From UBA4615 sp044342535 (GTDB taxonomy: Bacteria; Pseudomonadota; Gammaproteobacteria; Burkholderiales; Burkholderiaceae_E), in contig JBIIPQ010000034.1 of NCBI GenBank assembly GCA_044342535.1, positions 1 through 21,005 of the forward strand: a stretch of DNA of 21,005 bases. Reading direction: 5' to 3'. The notes beneath the pieces are model-generated. The model saw only the letters and a list, made by a program, of their open reading frames with translations, did not search any database and was not told where the DNA came from. Position 1 is the stretch's first letter, and every line of letters starts with the position of its first letter. Positions 7,359 through 17,125 of the stretch are shown here, one piece after another. A program made the translations under genes and the position numbers.

Positions 7359-8540
7359 ATGGCTGCTTCGCTCTATCTCAAGCACTTCTCCCTGACAGGC
7401 GCCCCGTTCCCGGTGACGCCCGACTCGGACGCCTACTACACCGGCGGAAGCCGGCGCGCCACGGTCGACGCGGCCCTGCACGTGCTGCGCAACGAGCGCG
7501 GGATCGTCAAGATCGTCGGCGAGCCCGGCACCGGCAAGACGACGCTGTGCCGTCACATCGGCCGGGCGCTCGGCCGCCAGTTCACCGTCCTCTACAGCTG
7601 CGACCCCACCCTGTCGGGTGACCAGGTCTGGTTCGCCCTCGCGGACGCGATGCGCCTCGAGGTCAGTCGCGAGGACCCCGAGGACGCCGCGCTGCGCGTG
7701 CGCCGTCGCCTCGGACAGCTCCACGACGCCGGGCGTCCGGTGGTCTTCCTGCTCGACGAGGCGCATGCGATGGCGCCCGAGACGCTCGAGCAGATCCGCC
7801 TGCTGTCGCAGCGCGACGTCGGGCCGGAGACCTTCCGGATCGTGCTGCTCGGCCCCGAGGAGCTCGATCACAACCTGGCGCTGCCGGGCATGGATGCACT
7901 GCGCTCGCGGATCGCGCACAGCGTGCGCCTGAAGCGCCTGACGACCCGCGACGTCGCCGAGTACCTGAACTTCAAGATGCGGGCCTGCGGCTGGCCGGGC
8001 GATCCGGTGTTCGCCGGCACCGGCGTGCGCGCGATCGCCAAGCTCTCGGGCGGCGTGCCCCGTCGCATCAACGTGCTGGCCGACAAGGCCCTGCTGGCGG
8101 CCGCGATGGCGCGCCGGCACACCGTGAGCGCGCGCGACGTCGCCACGGCCGCAGCCGAGGTGCGCCTGTCGCGCAACGCCAGCGCGCCCTCGCCCTGGCT
8201 GATCGGCGCCGGCGCGTTCGCCGCCGGCGTGATCGCGACCGTGCTGATCGGCGCAGTCGCCGCCAAGGCCGGCTGGCGGCCGCTGTCGTCGGGGCCGCAG
8301 GTCGTCGCGGTGCCCGCCGCCGCACCCCCGGCACCGGCGGCACAGCCGACGAGCGCGCTGCCGCAGACCGGCGGCGGCGTGCTGCAGCCGCTGCGCCCGG
8401 CCCCGACCTCCGGTTCACCCGCTGCCACCGGCCTGCCCGGCCGGGACCCCGGCGACCTGTCGCTCACCACCGCCCCCGCGGCCGAGCTGTCGGCCCCGCG
8501 CTGGCGCCAGGACGCCCGCCCGCCCGCGCCGACGCGCTGA
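7359..8540 (+). CDS. ExeA/GspA-like membrane-anchored AAA+ ATPase
   Basis: A 393-residue protein that opens with YLKHFSLTGAPFPVTPD, the usual start of ExeA, GspA and MshM ATPases. The AAA core has Walker A GEPGTGKTT at 54-62, Walker B VVFLLDEAH at 128-136 and a sensor-2-like GGVPRRINVLAD at 231-242. One membrane segment follows at about 280-302 (WLIGAGAFAAGVIATVLIGA), then a proline/alanine-rich tail of about 90 residues. Known relatives act in assembly of type II secretion secretins or MSHA pili. The peptidoglycan-binding domain of true ExeA is absent, and there are no secretion or pilus genes nearby, so this is an orphan ATPase. It interrupts the recJ-prfB neighbourhood, which suggests later insertion. 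Specific function unknown. Confidence 0.8.
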   Translation: MAASLYLKHFSLTGAPFPVTPDSDAYYTGGSRRATVDAALHVLRNERGIVKIVGEPGTGKTTLCRHIGRALGRQFTVLYSCDPTLSGDQVWFALADAMRLEVSREDPEDAALRVRRRLGQLHDAGRPVVFLLDEAHAMAPETLEQIRLLSQRDVGPETFRIVLLGPEELDHNLALPGMDALRSRIAHSVRLKRLTTRDVAEYLNFKMRACGWPGDPVFAGTGVRAIAKLSGGVPRRINVLADKALLAAAMARRHTVSARDVATAAAEVRLSRNASAPSPWLIGAGAFAAGVIATVLIGAVAAKAGWRPLSSGPQVVAVPAAAPPAPAAQPTSALPQTGGGVLQPLRPAPTSGSPAATGLPGRDPGDLSLTTAPAAELSAPRWRQDARPPAPTR

Positions 8541-8578
8541 GCCCGGGCCGGCGCGGCGGGCCGCCCCGACGCCTCGGC

Positions 8579-8584
8579 TACAAT
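8579..8584 (+). promoter_or_regulatory. Putative -10 element (TACAAT) of prfB
   Basis: TACAAT is a good sigma-70 -10 match, 86 bp before the prfB ATG and after the ExeA-like gene has ended. No clear -35 is visible in the GC-rich DNA upstream. It would give prfB-lysS a transcript of their own with a leader of roughly 80 bases. Confidence 0.45.
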
Positions 8585-8670
8585 CATGGGTTGCCCCGCG
8601 CGCCCACGCGCGACGCGCGCGCCTGCCTCCTGAAGGCGGCCGCGCCCGCCCACCCGATGCGAGCCCTTCG

Positions 8671-9775
8671 ATGGATGCAGAACGCCTCAACCAGACCCAG
8701 TCGCTGATCGACGACCTCCGCGCGCGCCTCGGCGAGCTCCGGAGGTATCTTTGACTACGATCTGAAGAAGGAGCGGCTCGAGGAGGTCAGCGAGCGCCTC
8801 GAGGCACCGGACATCTGGAACGACCCGAAGCTCGCCCAGGAGCTGGGTCGCGAGAAGAAGTCGCTCGAGGCCGTGGTCGACGGCATCGCCTCGATCGAGA
8901 CGGGACTGGTCGACGGCGACGAGCTGTTCGGCATGGCGCGCGAGGAAGGCGACGAGTCGATGCTGCTGTCGGTCGAGTCGGACGTGGCCGGTCTGCGCGA
9001 GCGGGTCGAGGCGCTGGAGTTCCGCCGGATGTTCTCCGGCGAGCTCGACGCCAGCCCCTGCTTCGTCGAGATCCAGTCCGGCGCCGGTGGCACCGAGGCC
9101 CAGGACTGGGCGCAGATGCTGCTGCGCCAGTACCTGCGCTACTGCGAGCGCAAGGGCTTCACCACCGAGGTGCTCGAGGAGTCGGCCGGCGAGACCGCCG
9201 GCATCAAGGGCGCGACCCTCCGCGTCGACGGGGATCACGCGTACGGCCACTTGCGCACCGAGACCGGCGTTCACCGGCTGGTGCGCAAGTCCCCCTTCGG
9301 CGCCGGCGACATGCGCCAGACCTCGTTCGCCTCGGTCTACGTCTACCCCGAGGTCGACGACTCGATCGAGATCGACATCAACCCCGCGGACCTGCGCATC
9401 GACGTGTTCCGCGCGTCGGGCGCCGGCGGCCAGCACGTCAACAAGACCGAATCGGCCGTCCGGATCACCCACCTGCCGACGAACATCGTCGTGCAGTGCC
9501 AGAACGACCGCTCGCAGCACCGCAACAAGGACGAGGCGATGACGATGCTGCGCTCGCGCCTCTACGAGCACGAGCTGCGCAAGCGCCAGGCCGTGGCCGA
9601 CAAGGCCGAGGCCGCGAAGTCCGACATCGGCTGGGGTCACCAGATCCGCTCGTACATCCTCGACAAGTCGCTGATCAAGGACCTGAGGACGAACGTCGAG
9701 ATCAGCAACACCCGCGCGGTGCTCGACGGCGACCTCGACGCCTTCATCACCGCCAGCCTGAAACAGGGCGTCTGA
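8671..9775 (+). CDS. prfB: Peptide chain release factor 2, made by programmed +1 frameshift
   Basis: RF2 releases finished proteins at UGA and UAA codons. The gene reads 27 codons from the ATG at 8671, meets an in-frame TGA at 8752-8754, then continues in the +1 frame from GAC at 8753 to the TGA at 9773-9775. This gives 367 residues, close to E. coli RF2 (365). The N-terminal part (MDAERLNQTQSLIDDLRARL) and the shifted part (DYDLKKERLEEVSERL) together form the normal RF2 N-terminus. The stop-codon-reading tripeptide SPF is in VRKSPFGAGD, and the catalytic GGQ is in SGAGGQHVNK. All parts needed for function and autoregulation are present. A caller that ignores the frameshift would start the gene far downstream. 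lysS follows after 58 bp. Confidence 0.96.
8741..8755 (+). promoter_or_regulatory. prfB programmed +1 frameshift signal
   Basis: The bases GGAGGTATCTTTGAC contain an internal Shine-Dalgarno-like GGAGGT just before the slippery CTT and the TGA stop, followed by C. This is the conserved prfB autoregulation cassette. When RF2 is scarce, the ribosome pauses at UGA C and slips forward one base on CUU, making more RF2. The spacing from the Shine-Dalgarno to CTT looks the same as in E. coli. Confidence 0.96.
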
Positions 9776-9820
9776 CCACCGGACGCTTCGACACACGCCC
9801 GCGCCCCGTCGCGGGCCTGC

Positions 9821-9826
9821 AGGGGA
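9821..9826 (+). promoter_or_regulatory. Ribosome binding site that supports the TTG start of lysS
   Basis: AGGGGA lies seven bases before the TTG at 9834-9836. The next in-frame ATG (9897) has no comparable site, so the TTG is the better start. Confidence 0.65.
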
Positions 9827-9833
9827 ACGAGCC

Positions 9834-11369
<1,536 letters not shown>

Positions 11370-11386
11370 GAGAGTCCGACGACGTC

Positions 11387-11992
11387 ATGGATGCGCTCAG
11401 ACACGTCCGCCTGATGGCCGACTACAACCGCTGGATGAACCAGCGGCTCTACGCCACCGCCGCCGGCCTCGACACGCAGGTCCTGCGCGCCGAGCGCGGC
11501 GCGTTCTTCGGCTCGATCCTCGGCACGCTGAACCACCTCGCCGTCACCGACAGCCTGTGGCTGCGCCGCTTCCAGTCGGCCTTCGACTGGGACCGGCTGC
11601 GCGAGGCGGACGACTGGCTGCCCCGGCCGACGACGCTGCGCGACATGCTCGCCGACACCTTGCCCGACCTGCAGGCCCTGCGCGAGCGGCTCGACGCGCT
11701 GACCGTCGCGTGGAGCGAGGAGCTGATCTTCAACGACCTCGATCGCGTGATCGGGTACCGCAACATGGGCGGCGAGCTGTTCCAGCGCCAGGTCGGCCCG
11801 CTGCTGTCGCACTGGTTCAACCACCAGACGCACCACCGCGGCCAGGTGACGACCCTGCTGTTCCAGGCGGGCGTGGACGTCGGCATCACCGACCTGATCG
11901 CGATGCCGGGCTTCGATCCGTTCACCGCCGTCGCCGACGACGACGACAGCGACATCCCGCCGATGCCCGCTTCGCTGATGCCGCCGGCCTAG
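11387..11992 (+). CDS. DinB-family putative metal-dependent protein
   Basis: A 201-residue four-helix-bundle protein of the DinB/YfiT-like superfamily. The likely metal-binding histidines are His50 in LGTLNHL and His146/His150 in HWFNHQTHHRGQV, the classic pattern of this family. Family members include thiol-dependent transferases and damage-inducible proteins, but many have no known reaction, and this one cannot be assigned a substrate. The C-terminus has an acidic run (DDDDSD, 184-189) beyond the fold. It starts 17 bp after lysS, with a GAGAG sequence upstream of the ATG, so it probably shares the lysS transcript. Its TAG is separated by a single base from the stop of the PII-like gene on the other strand, with no visible terminator between them. 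Confidence 0.85.
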   Translation: MDALRHVRLMADYNRWMNQRLYATAAGLDTQVLRAERGAFFGSILGTLNHLAVTDSLWLRRFQSAFDWDRLREADDWLPRPTTLRDMLADTLPDLQALRERLDALTVAWSEELIFNDLDRVIGYRNMGGELFQRQVGPLLSHWFNHQTHHRGQVTTLLFQAGVDVGITDLIAMPGFDPFTAVADDDDSDIPPMPASLMPPA

Positions 11993-11993
11993 C

Positions 11994-12296
11994 CTAGTAC
12001 TTCTGCGCCCGGAACACCTGCACGTCCGACAAGTACAGCGCCACCGCGTAGTTCGGGGCGTACTGCGCGAGTACGTGCTCGGCGATGCGCTCGGCGACCT
12101 CCGCCGAGCACACCACCTGGAGCTCGATCGAGCGGTCGGCCTCCCAGGCCCCTTCGCGCTCGCCGCCCGGTCCGCCGCCGCGGACGTCGAGCACGGTGTA
12201 GCCGTTGGCACCGAAGCGTCGGGCATCCGCGATCAGCGCCCGCTCGATGGCCGCCTCGGTGATGATGGTGAGCAGCTTGCGCTCGTGGGTCTGCAT
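11994..12296 (-). CDS. sbtB: PII-like signalling protein of the SbtB type
   Basis: A 100-residue protein with a PII-like ferredoxin fold: KLLTIITEAAIERALIAD at the start, a short glycine-rich T-loop (VRGGGPGGEREGAW, about 38-51), then IELQVVCSAEVAERIAEHV. SbtB proteins bind adenine nucleotides (cAMP, AMP, ADP, ATP) and control the SbtA bicarbonate transporter in cyanobacteria. The neighbour SbtA, 26 bp upstream, makes the SbtB assignment much more likely than nitrogen-type GlnB/GlnK. The cysteine pair found near the C-terminus of some cyanobacterial SbtB is absent. A strong ribosome binding site (AGGAGGA) precedes the ATG at 12294-12296. It is the last gene of the isc-sbt run. Confidence 0.78.
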   Translation of the reverse strand: MQTHERKLLTIITEAAIERALIADARRFGANGYTVLDVRGGGPGGEREGAWEADRSIELQVVCSAEVAERIAEHVLAQYAPNYAVALYLSDVQVFRAQKY

Positions 12297-12322
12297 CTCG
12301 TGTCCTCCTGCCCGGCCCGGGC

Positions 12323-13285
12323 TCAGCCCGCTGCTCGCCGCGCGAGCTCGATGTAGAGCGGAATGCCGACCAGCACGTTGAACGGGAAGGTCACCCCGAG
12401 CGCCAGTCCGATCGACAGCGACGGATTGGCCTGCGGCACCGCGATCCGCATCGCGGTCGGTGCCGCGATGTAGGACGCGCTCGCCGCCAGCGTCGCGAGC
12501 GTCGCGACGCCCGCGACCGACAGCCCGAGCGCGAGGCCCAGCGCACCGCCCACCAGTGCCAGCAGCGGCGGCGCGATCAGCCCGAACGCCAGCAGCCGGG
12601 GCCCGGCGCGCCGCAGGTCCTGCAGCCGGCCACCGGCCACCAGCCCGAGCTCGAGCAGGAACAGCGCGAGCACGCCCTTGAAGAGGCCGACGAACACCGG
12701 ATCGATCGGCGCGAGCCCGGCGGGCCCGGCGATCCAGCCGATCGCGATGCCGCCGAGCAGCAGCACCACCGCCTTGCCGAACAGCACCTCGTGCAGCAGC
12801 GTGCTCCAGCTCGAGGTGCCGACGCCCGGTCGGCCCGCCTCGCGCGCCATGCCGCGACGCGCGAGCAGCACGCCGACGACGATGCCCGGCGCTTCCATCA
12901 GCGCGACCAGCATCGCGAGAAAGGCCTCGGGTTCGATCCCAGCCCGGGCGAGCGCGCTCTGCGCGACCGCGAAGGTGACGACGCTCACCGATCCGTAGTG
13001 CGCGGCGATCGACGCGGCATCCGCCGCCCCCAGCCGCACGCCCGCACGCAGCACCGGATAGAGCACCAGCGGCACCGCCGCCGACAGCGCCACCGCGGCG
13101 AGCGCCACCGGCCACAGCGCGGCCAGCGGTTGCACCGCGATCTGAGCGCCGCCCTTCAGGCCGATCGCGATCAGCAGGTAGATCGACAGCGTCTCGTAGA
13201 GCGCCTCGGGCAGGCGCAGGTCCGAGCGCGCGAGGCGGGCGAGGACCCCGAGGGCGAAAAAGAGGATGACGGGGTCGAGGCTCAC
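12323..13285 (-). CDS. sbtA: SbtA-family sodium-dependent bicarbonate transporter
   Basis: A 320-residue inner-membrane protein with about ten hydrophobic segments. Family landmarks are LLIAIGLKGGAQIAV (37-51), AAHYGSVSVVTFAVA (94-108), ALMEAPGIVVGVLLAR (128-143), SYIAAPTAMRIAVPQANP (271-288) and SLSIGLALGVTFPFN (289-303). In cyanobacteria SbtA is a high-affinity sodium/bicarbonate symporter; bacterial relatives are assumed to be similar, but substrates are mostly untested. The start is GTG at 13283-13285 and shares bases with the iscX stop (GTGA), pointing to translational coupling. GAGGAAAG lies just before it. The frame runs 61 codons further upstream inside iscX, but that part is an out-of-frame reading of iscX. 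No carboxysome or RuBisCO genes are visible here. Confidence 0.88.
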   Translation of the reverse strand: MSLDPVILFFALGVLARLARSDLRLPEALYETLSIYLLIAIGLKGGAQIAVQPLAALWPVALAAVALSAAVPLVLYPVLRAGVRLGAADAASIAAHYGSVSVVTFAVAQSALARAGIEPEAFLAMLVALMEAPGIVVGVLLARRGMAREAGRPGVGTSSWSTLLHEVLFGKAVVLLLGGIAIGWIAGPAGLAPIDPVFVGLFKGVLALFLLELGLVAGGRLQDLRRAGPRLLAFGLIAPPLLALVGGALGLALGLSVAGVATLATLAASASYIAAPTAMRIAVPQANPSLSIGLALGVTFPFNVLVGIPLYIELARRAAG

Positions 13286-13473
13286 CTTTCCTCGATCCAC
13301 GCTTGCTGGATCGCCTCGAGGATCTTCTCGCCGCTGCGCTTCGGATCGTCGTCGAACTCCGGCAGCGCGAGCACCCAGGCGTGCAGCTCGGTGAAGCGCA
13401 CGCGGGTCGGGTCGACGTCGGGATGCGCCTCGTCGAGGGCGATCGCGATCTCGAGGGTGTCGGTCCACTTCAT
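13282..13473 (-). CDS. iscX: Fe-S assembly accessory protein IscX
   Basis: A 63-residue acidic protein with the full IscX pattern: MKWTDTLEIAIALDEAHPDV at the start, VRFTELHAWV in the middle, and FDDDP followed by EKILEAIQQAWIEE at the end. IscX binds IscS, and probably iron, and tunes the rate of Fe-S cluster formation. It is normally the last gene of the isc operon. Here its TGA overlaps the GTG of sbtA. It lies 37 bp after fdx. Confidence 0.95.
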   Translation of the reverse strand: MKWTDTLEIAIALDEAHPDVDPTRVRFTELHAWVLALPEFDDDPKRSGEKILEAIQQAWIEER

Positions 13474-13510
13474 GGCGGCGGCCTCGGGGAAAGGGTGCGG
13501 CGAGCCCGTG

Positions 13511-13843
13511 TCACTCGCGGGCGTGGTTGATCGTGTACTTGGGCAGTTCGATCGTGAGGTCGGTCGTCACCGGATCCAGCTGGCAGGACAGGCGCGAGGA
13601 CGCGGTCAGGCCCCAGGCCTTGTCGAGCATGTCGTCCTCCTCGTCGCTCGACGGAGGCAGCTGGTTGAAGCCGTCCCTGACGATGACGTGACAGGTGGTG
13701 CACGCCGCGACCATGCCACAGGCGTGCTCGATGTCGATGTGGTGGTCGAGCAGCTGCTGGCACAGGCTCTTGCCGGGTTCGGCCTCGAACTTCGCGCCCT
13801 CGGGCGTGAGGCTCTCGTGGGGCAGGACGGTGATGGTGGGCAT
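13511..13843 (-). CDS. fdx: Isc-type [2Fe-2S] ferredoxin
   Basis: A 110-residue adrenodoxin-type ferredoxin that delivers electrons for cluster assembly on IscU. The four cluster ligands are Cys42, Cys48, Cys51 and Cys87 (C-x5-C-x2-C ... C), set in EHACGMVAACTTCHVIV and SRLSCQLDP. Cys28 is an extra, non-ligand cysteine. The C-terminus IELPKYTINHARE is typical of Isc ferredoxins. It starts six bases after the hscA stop, so co-translation is likely; no strong ribosome binding site is visible. Confidence 0.95.
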   Translation of the reverse strand: MPTITVLPHESLTPEGAKFEAEPGKSLCQQLLDHHIDIEHACGMVAACTTCHVIVRDGFNQLPPSSDEEDDMLDKAWGLTASSRLSCQLDPVTTDLTIELPKYTINHARE

Positions 13844-13849
13844 GGGGTG

Positions 13850-15715
<1,866 letters not shown>

Positions 15716-15722
15716 GGGTTCC

Positions 15723-16253
15723 TCAGGCGGCGAGGCCGTCTTCGGCGGCGGCCACCTCTGCGCCGAACTTGTCGACGAACATCCAGCGGCGGACCGCGTC
15801 GGCGGCCCGCGTGTAATCGTGTTCCCGGTCGATCGCGGCGGCGATTTCGGCCAGCAGCCGGTCTCGATGATCGCACAGCAGACGGGCCAGCCCGGCGAGC
15901 GCTTCGGCGTCTCGGCCGATCCGTGCGTCCTCGAGCGCCTCGCGCCACGCCATCTGCTGCATCAGGAACGGCCTCGACATCGCCGTGTTCGTCTCGGCCT
16001 GCAAGGGCACGCCATGGCGCTCGCACAGGTAGGCGGCGCGTCGCCCCGGTTCGAGCAGCGTGCGGTACGCCTCGTTGGCCCGCGTCGCGAGCTGCATCGC
16101 GATCCGGCGCTCGGTCGCGCCGGCCGAGGCGAAGCGGTCCGGATGCACTGCCCCCTGCAGCCGGCGATAGGCCTGCTGCAGCTCGGCGGTGTCGATCCCG
16201 AACCGCTCGGGCAGGCCCAGCAGCTCGAAATGACTCTTGGTCAGGATGTCCAT
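15723..16253 (-). CDS. hscB: J-domain co-chaperone HscB
   Basis: A 176-residue J-protein partner of HscA that recruits IscU. The N-terminal J domain begins HFELLGLPERFGIDTAEL and carries the essential HPD at residues 37-39 (VHPDRFA). A C-terminal three-helix region (RPFLMQQMAWREALEDA onward) binds IscU in homologues. The ATG at 16251-16253 has only a weak ribosome binding site, and a strong hairpin lies between it and iscA, so hscB may be expressed below iscSUA. Confidence 0.94.
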   Translation of the reverse strand: MDILTKSHFELLGLPERFGIDTAELQQAYRRLQGAVHPDRFASAGATERRIAMQLATRANEAYRTLLEPGRRAAYLCERHGVPLQAETNTAMSRPFLMQQMAWREALEDARIGRDAEALAGLARLLCDHRDRLLAEIAAAIDREHDYTRAADAVRRWMFVDKFGAEVAAAEDGLAA

Positions 16254-16280
16254 CGGATCCGGGAGCGGCTGAATGCAGAA

Positions 16281-16297
16281 GGCGGCCGGGGGCCGCC
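16281..16297 (-). terminator. Intercistronic hairpin between iscA and hscB
   Basis: GGCGGCC, three bases, then GGCCGCC form a perfect 7-bp GC stem in the 67-bp gap after the iscA stop. On the transcribed strand it is followed by TTCTGC rather than a run of T, so it is not a full intrinsic terminator. It could act as a partial terminator or as an RNA-processing or 3'-end stabilising element that sets iscRSUA above hscBA-fdx. GC-rich DNA makes chance hairpins fairly likely. Confidence 0.45.
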
Positions 16298-16320
16298 TCC
16301 TGGGTCGGTACGCGTGTCGT

Positions 16321-16644
16321 TCAGACCTTGAACGACTCGCCGCAGCCGCACTCGCTCTTCACGTTGGGGTTGTTGAAGCGGAACCCCTCGTTGAGCCCCT
16401 CGCGCGCGAAGTCGAGCTCCGTGCCATCGATGTAAGACAGGCTGCGCGGATCGACGAGGACCCGCACGCCATGGCTCTCGAACATCACGTCCTCGGGCAG
16501 CGGATCGTCCGCGTACTCGAGCTTGTAGGCGAGGCCCGAACAGCCGGTGGTCTTGACGCCGAGCCGCAGCCCGATGCCCTTGCCCCGACGCTCGAGGTAG
16601 CTCGACACGTGCCGTGCCGCGGCTTCGGTGAGCGTGATTGCCAT
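16321..16644 (-). CDS. iscA: A-type Fe-S carrier IscA
   Basis: A 107-residue A-type carrier that receives and passes on Fe-S clusters or iron. The three conserved cysteines are Cys35 (KTTGCSGLAYKLE) and Cys99/Cys101 (SECGCGESFKV). The ATG at 16642-16644 has a strong ribosome binding site (AAGGAGG). The frame extends upstream into iscU, but without family character. It starts 11 bp after iscU, as in the standard isc operon, which favours IscA over ErpA or SufA. Confidence 0.96.
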   Translation of the reverse strand: MAITLTEAAARHVSSYLERRGKGIGLRLGVKTTGCSGLAYKLEYADDPLPEDVMFESHGVRVLVDPRSLSYIDGTELDFAREGLNEGFRFNNPNVKSECGCGESFKV

Positions 16645-16655
16645 CGCAGCCTCCT

Positions 16656-17066
16656 TCAGGCGGCCCGGGGCTGCTGGTCGGCCTGCTCCGCGTGCTTGGT
16701 CCGGTAGTCCTCGATGGCCGCCTTGATCGCGTCCTCGGCCAGGATCGAGCAGTGGATCTTGACCGGAGGCAACGCGAGCTCCTCGGCGATCTGGGTGTTC
16801 TTGATCCCCATCGCCTCGTCGAGCGTCTTGCCCTTGACCCACTCGGTGACCAGCGACGACGACGCGATCGCCGAGCCGCAGCCGTAGGTCTTGAACTTCG
16901 CGTCCTCGATCAGGCCGTTCGCACCGACCTTGATCTGCAGCTTCATCACGTCGCCGCAGGCCGGCGCGCCGACCATGCCGGTCCCGACGGTGGGATCGCC
17001 CTTGTCCATCGCGCCCACGTTGCGCGGGTTCTCGTAATGATCGATGACCTTGTCGCTGTATGCCAT
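16656..17066 (-). CDS. iscU: Fe-S cluster scaffold IscU
   Basis: Scaffold on which [2Fe-2S] clusters are built. The 136-residue protein has the three ligand cysteines Cys37 (GAPACGDVMKL), Cys63 (TYGCGSAIASSS) and Cys106 (KIHCSILAEDA), the conserved Asp39 and His105, and the chaperone recognition motif LPPVK at 99-103. The start MAYSDKVIDHYENPRNVG is canonical, with a GAGAGG ribosome binding site. A short alanine/glutamine-rich tail extends a few residues past the usual end. Confidence 0.97.
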   Translation of the reverse strand: MAYSDKVIDHYENPRNVGAMDKGDPTVGTGMVGAPACGDVMKLQIKVGANGLIEDAKFKTYGCGSAIASSSLVTEWVKGKTLDEAMGIKNTQIAEELALPPVKIHCSILAEDAIKAAIEDYRTKHAEQADQQPRAA

Positions 17067-17125
17067 GTCATGCCTCTCGTTCTTTGTACTGAACTGCCAC
17101 TACGTCCCTGTGCCGCGCGTGAAGC

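Noticed and set aside
5181..8120. 979-codon open frame on the minus strand
   Set aside because: It lies antisense to the RpfE-type gene, recJ and the ExeA-like gene. Its composition (runs of R, H, D, G, Q) is typical of a GC-rich shadow frame, and the plus-strand genes have full motifs.
8551..8570. GC-rich hairpin-like sequence after the ExeA-like gene
   Set aside because: The perfect stem leaves a one-base loop and has no T-run, so it cannot be supported as a terminator.
8586..8633. 15-codon ORF in the prfB leader
   Set aside because: Its ATG falls between the putative -10 and the expected transcription start, so it would not be in the mRNA.
8626..8745. CCTCC in the prfB leader that could pair with GGAGG of the frameshift site
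   Set aside because: Only five bases with a loop of about 110 nt; expected by chance in such GC-rich DNA.
11994..12296. Nitrogen-type PII (GlnB/GlnK) for the PII-like gene
   Set aside because: The uridylylated tyrosine T-loop region of GlnB/GlnK is not visible, and the partner is SbtA, not AmtB.
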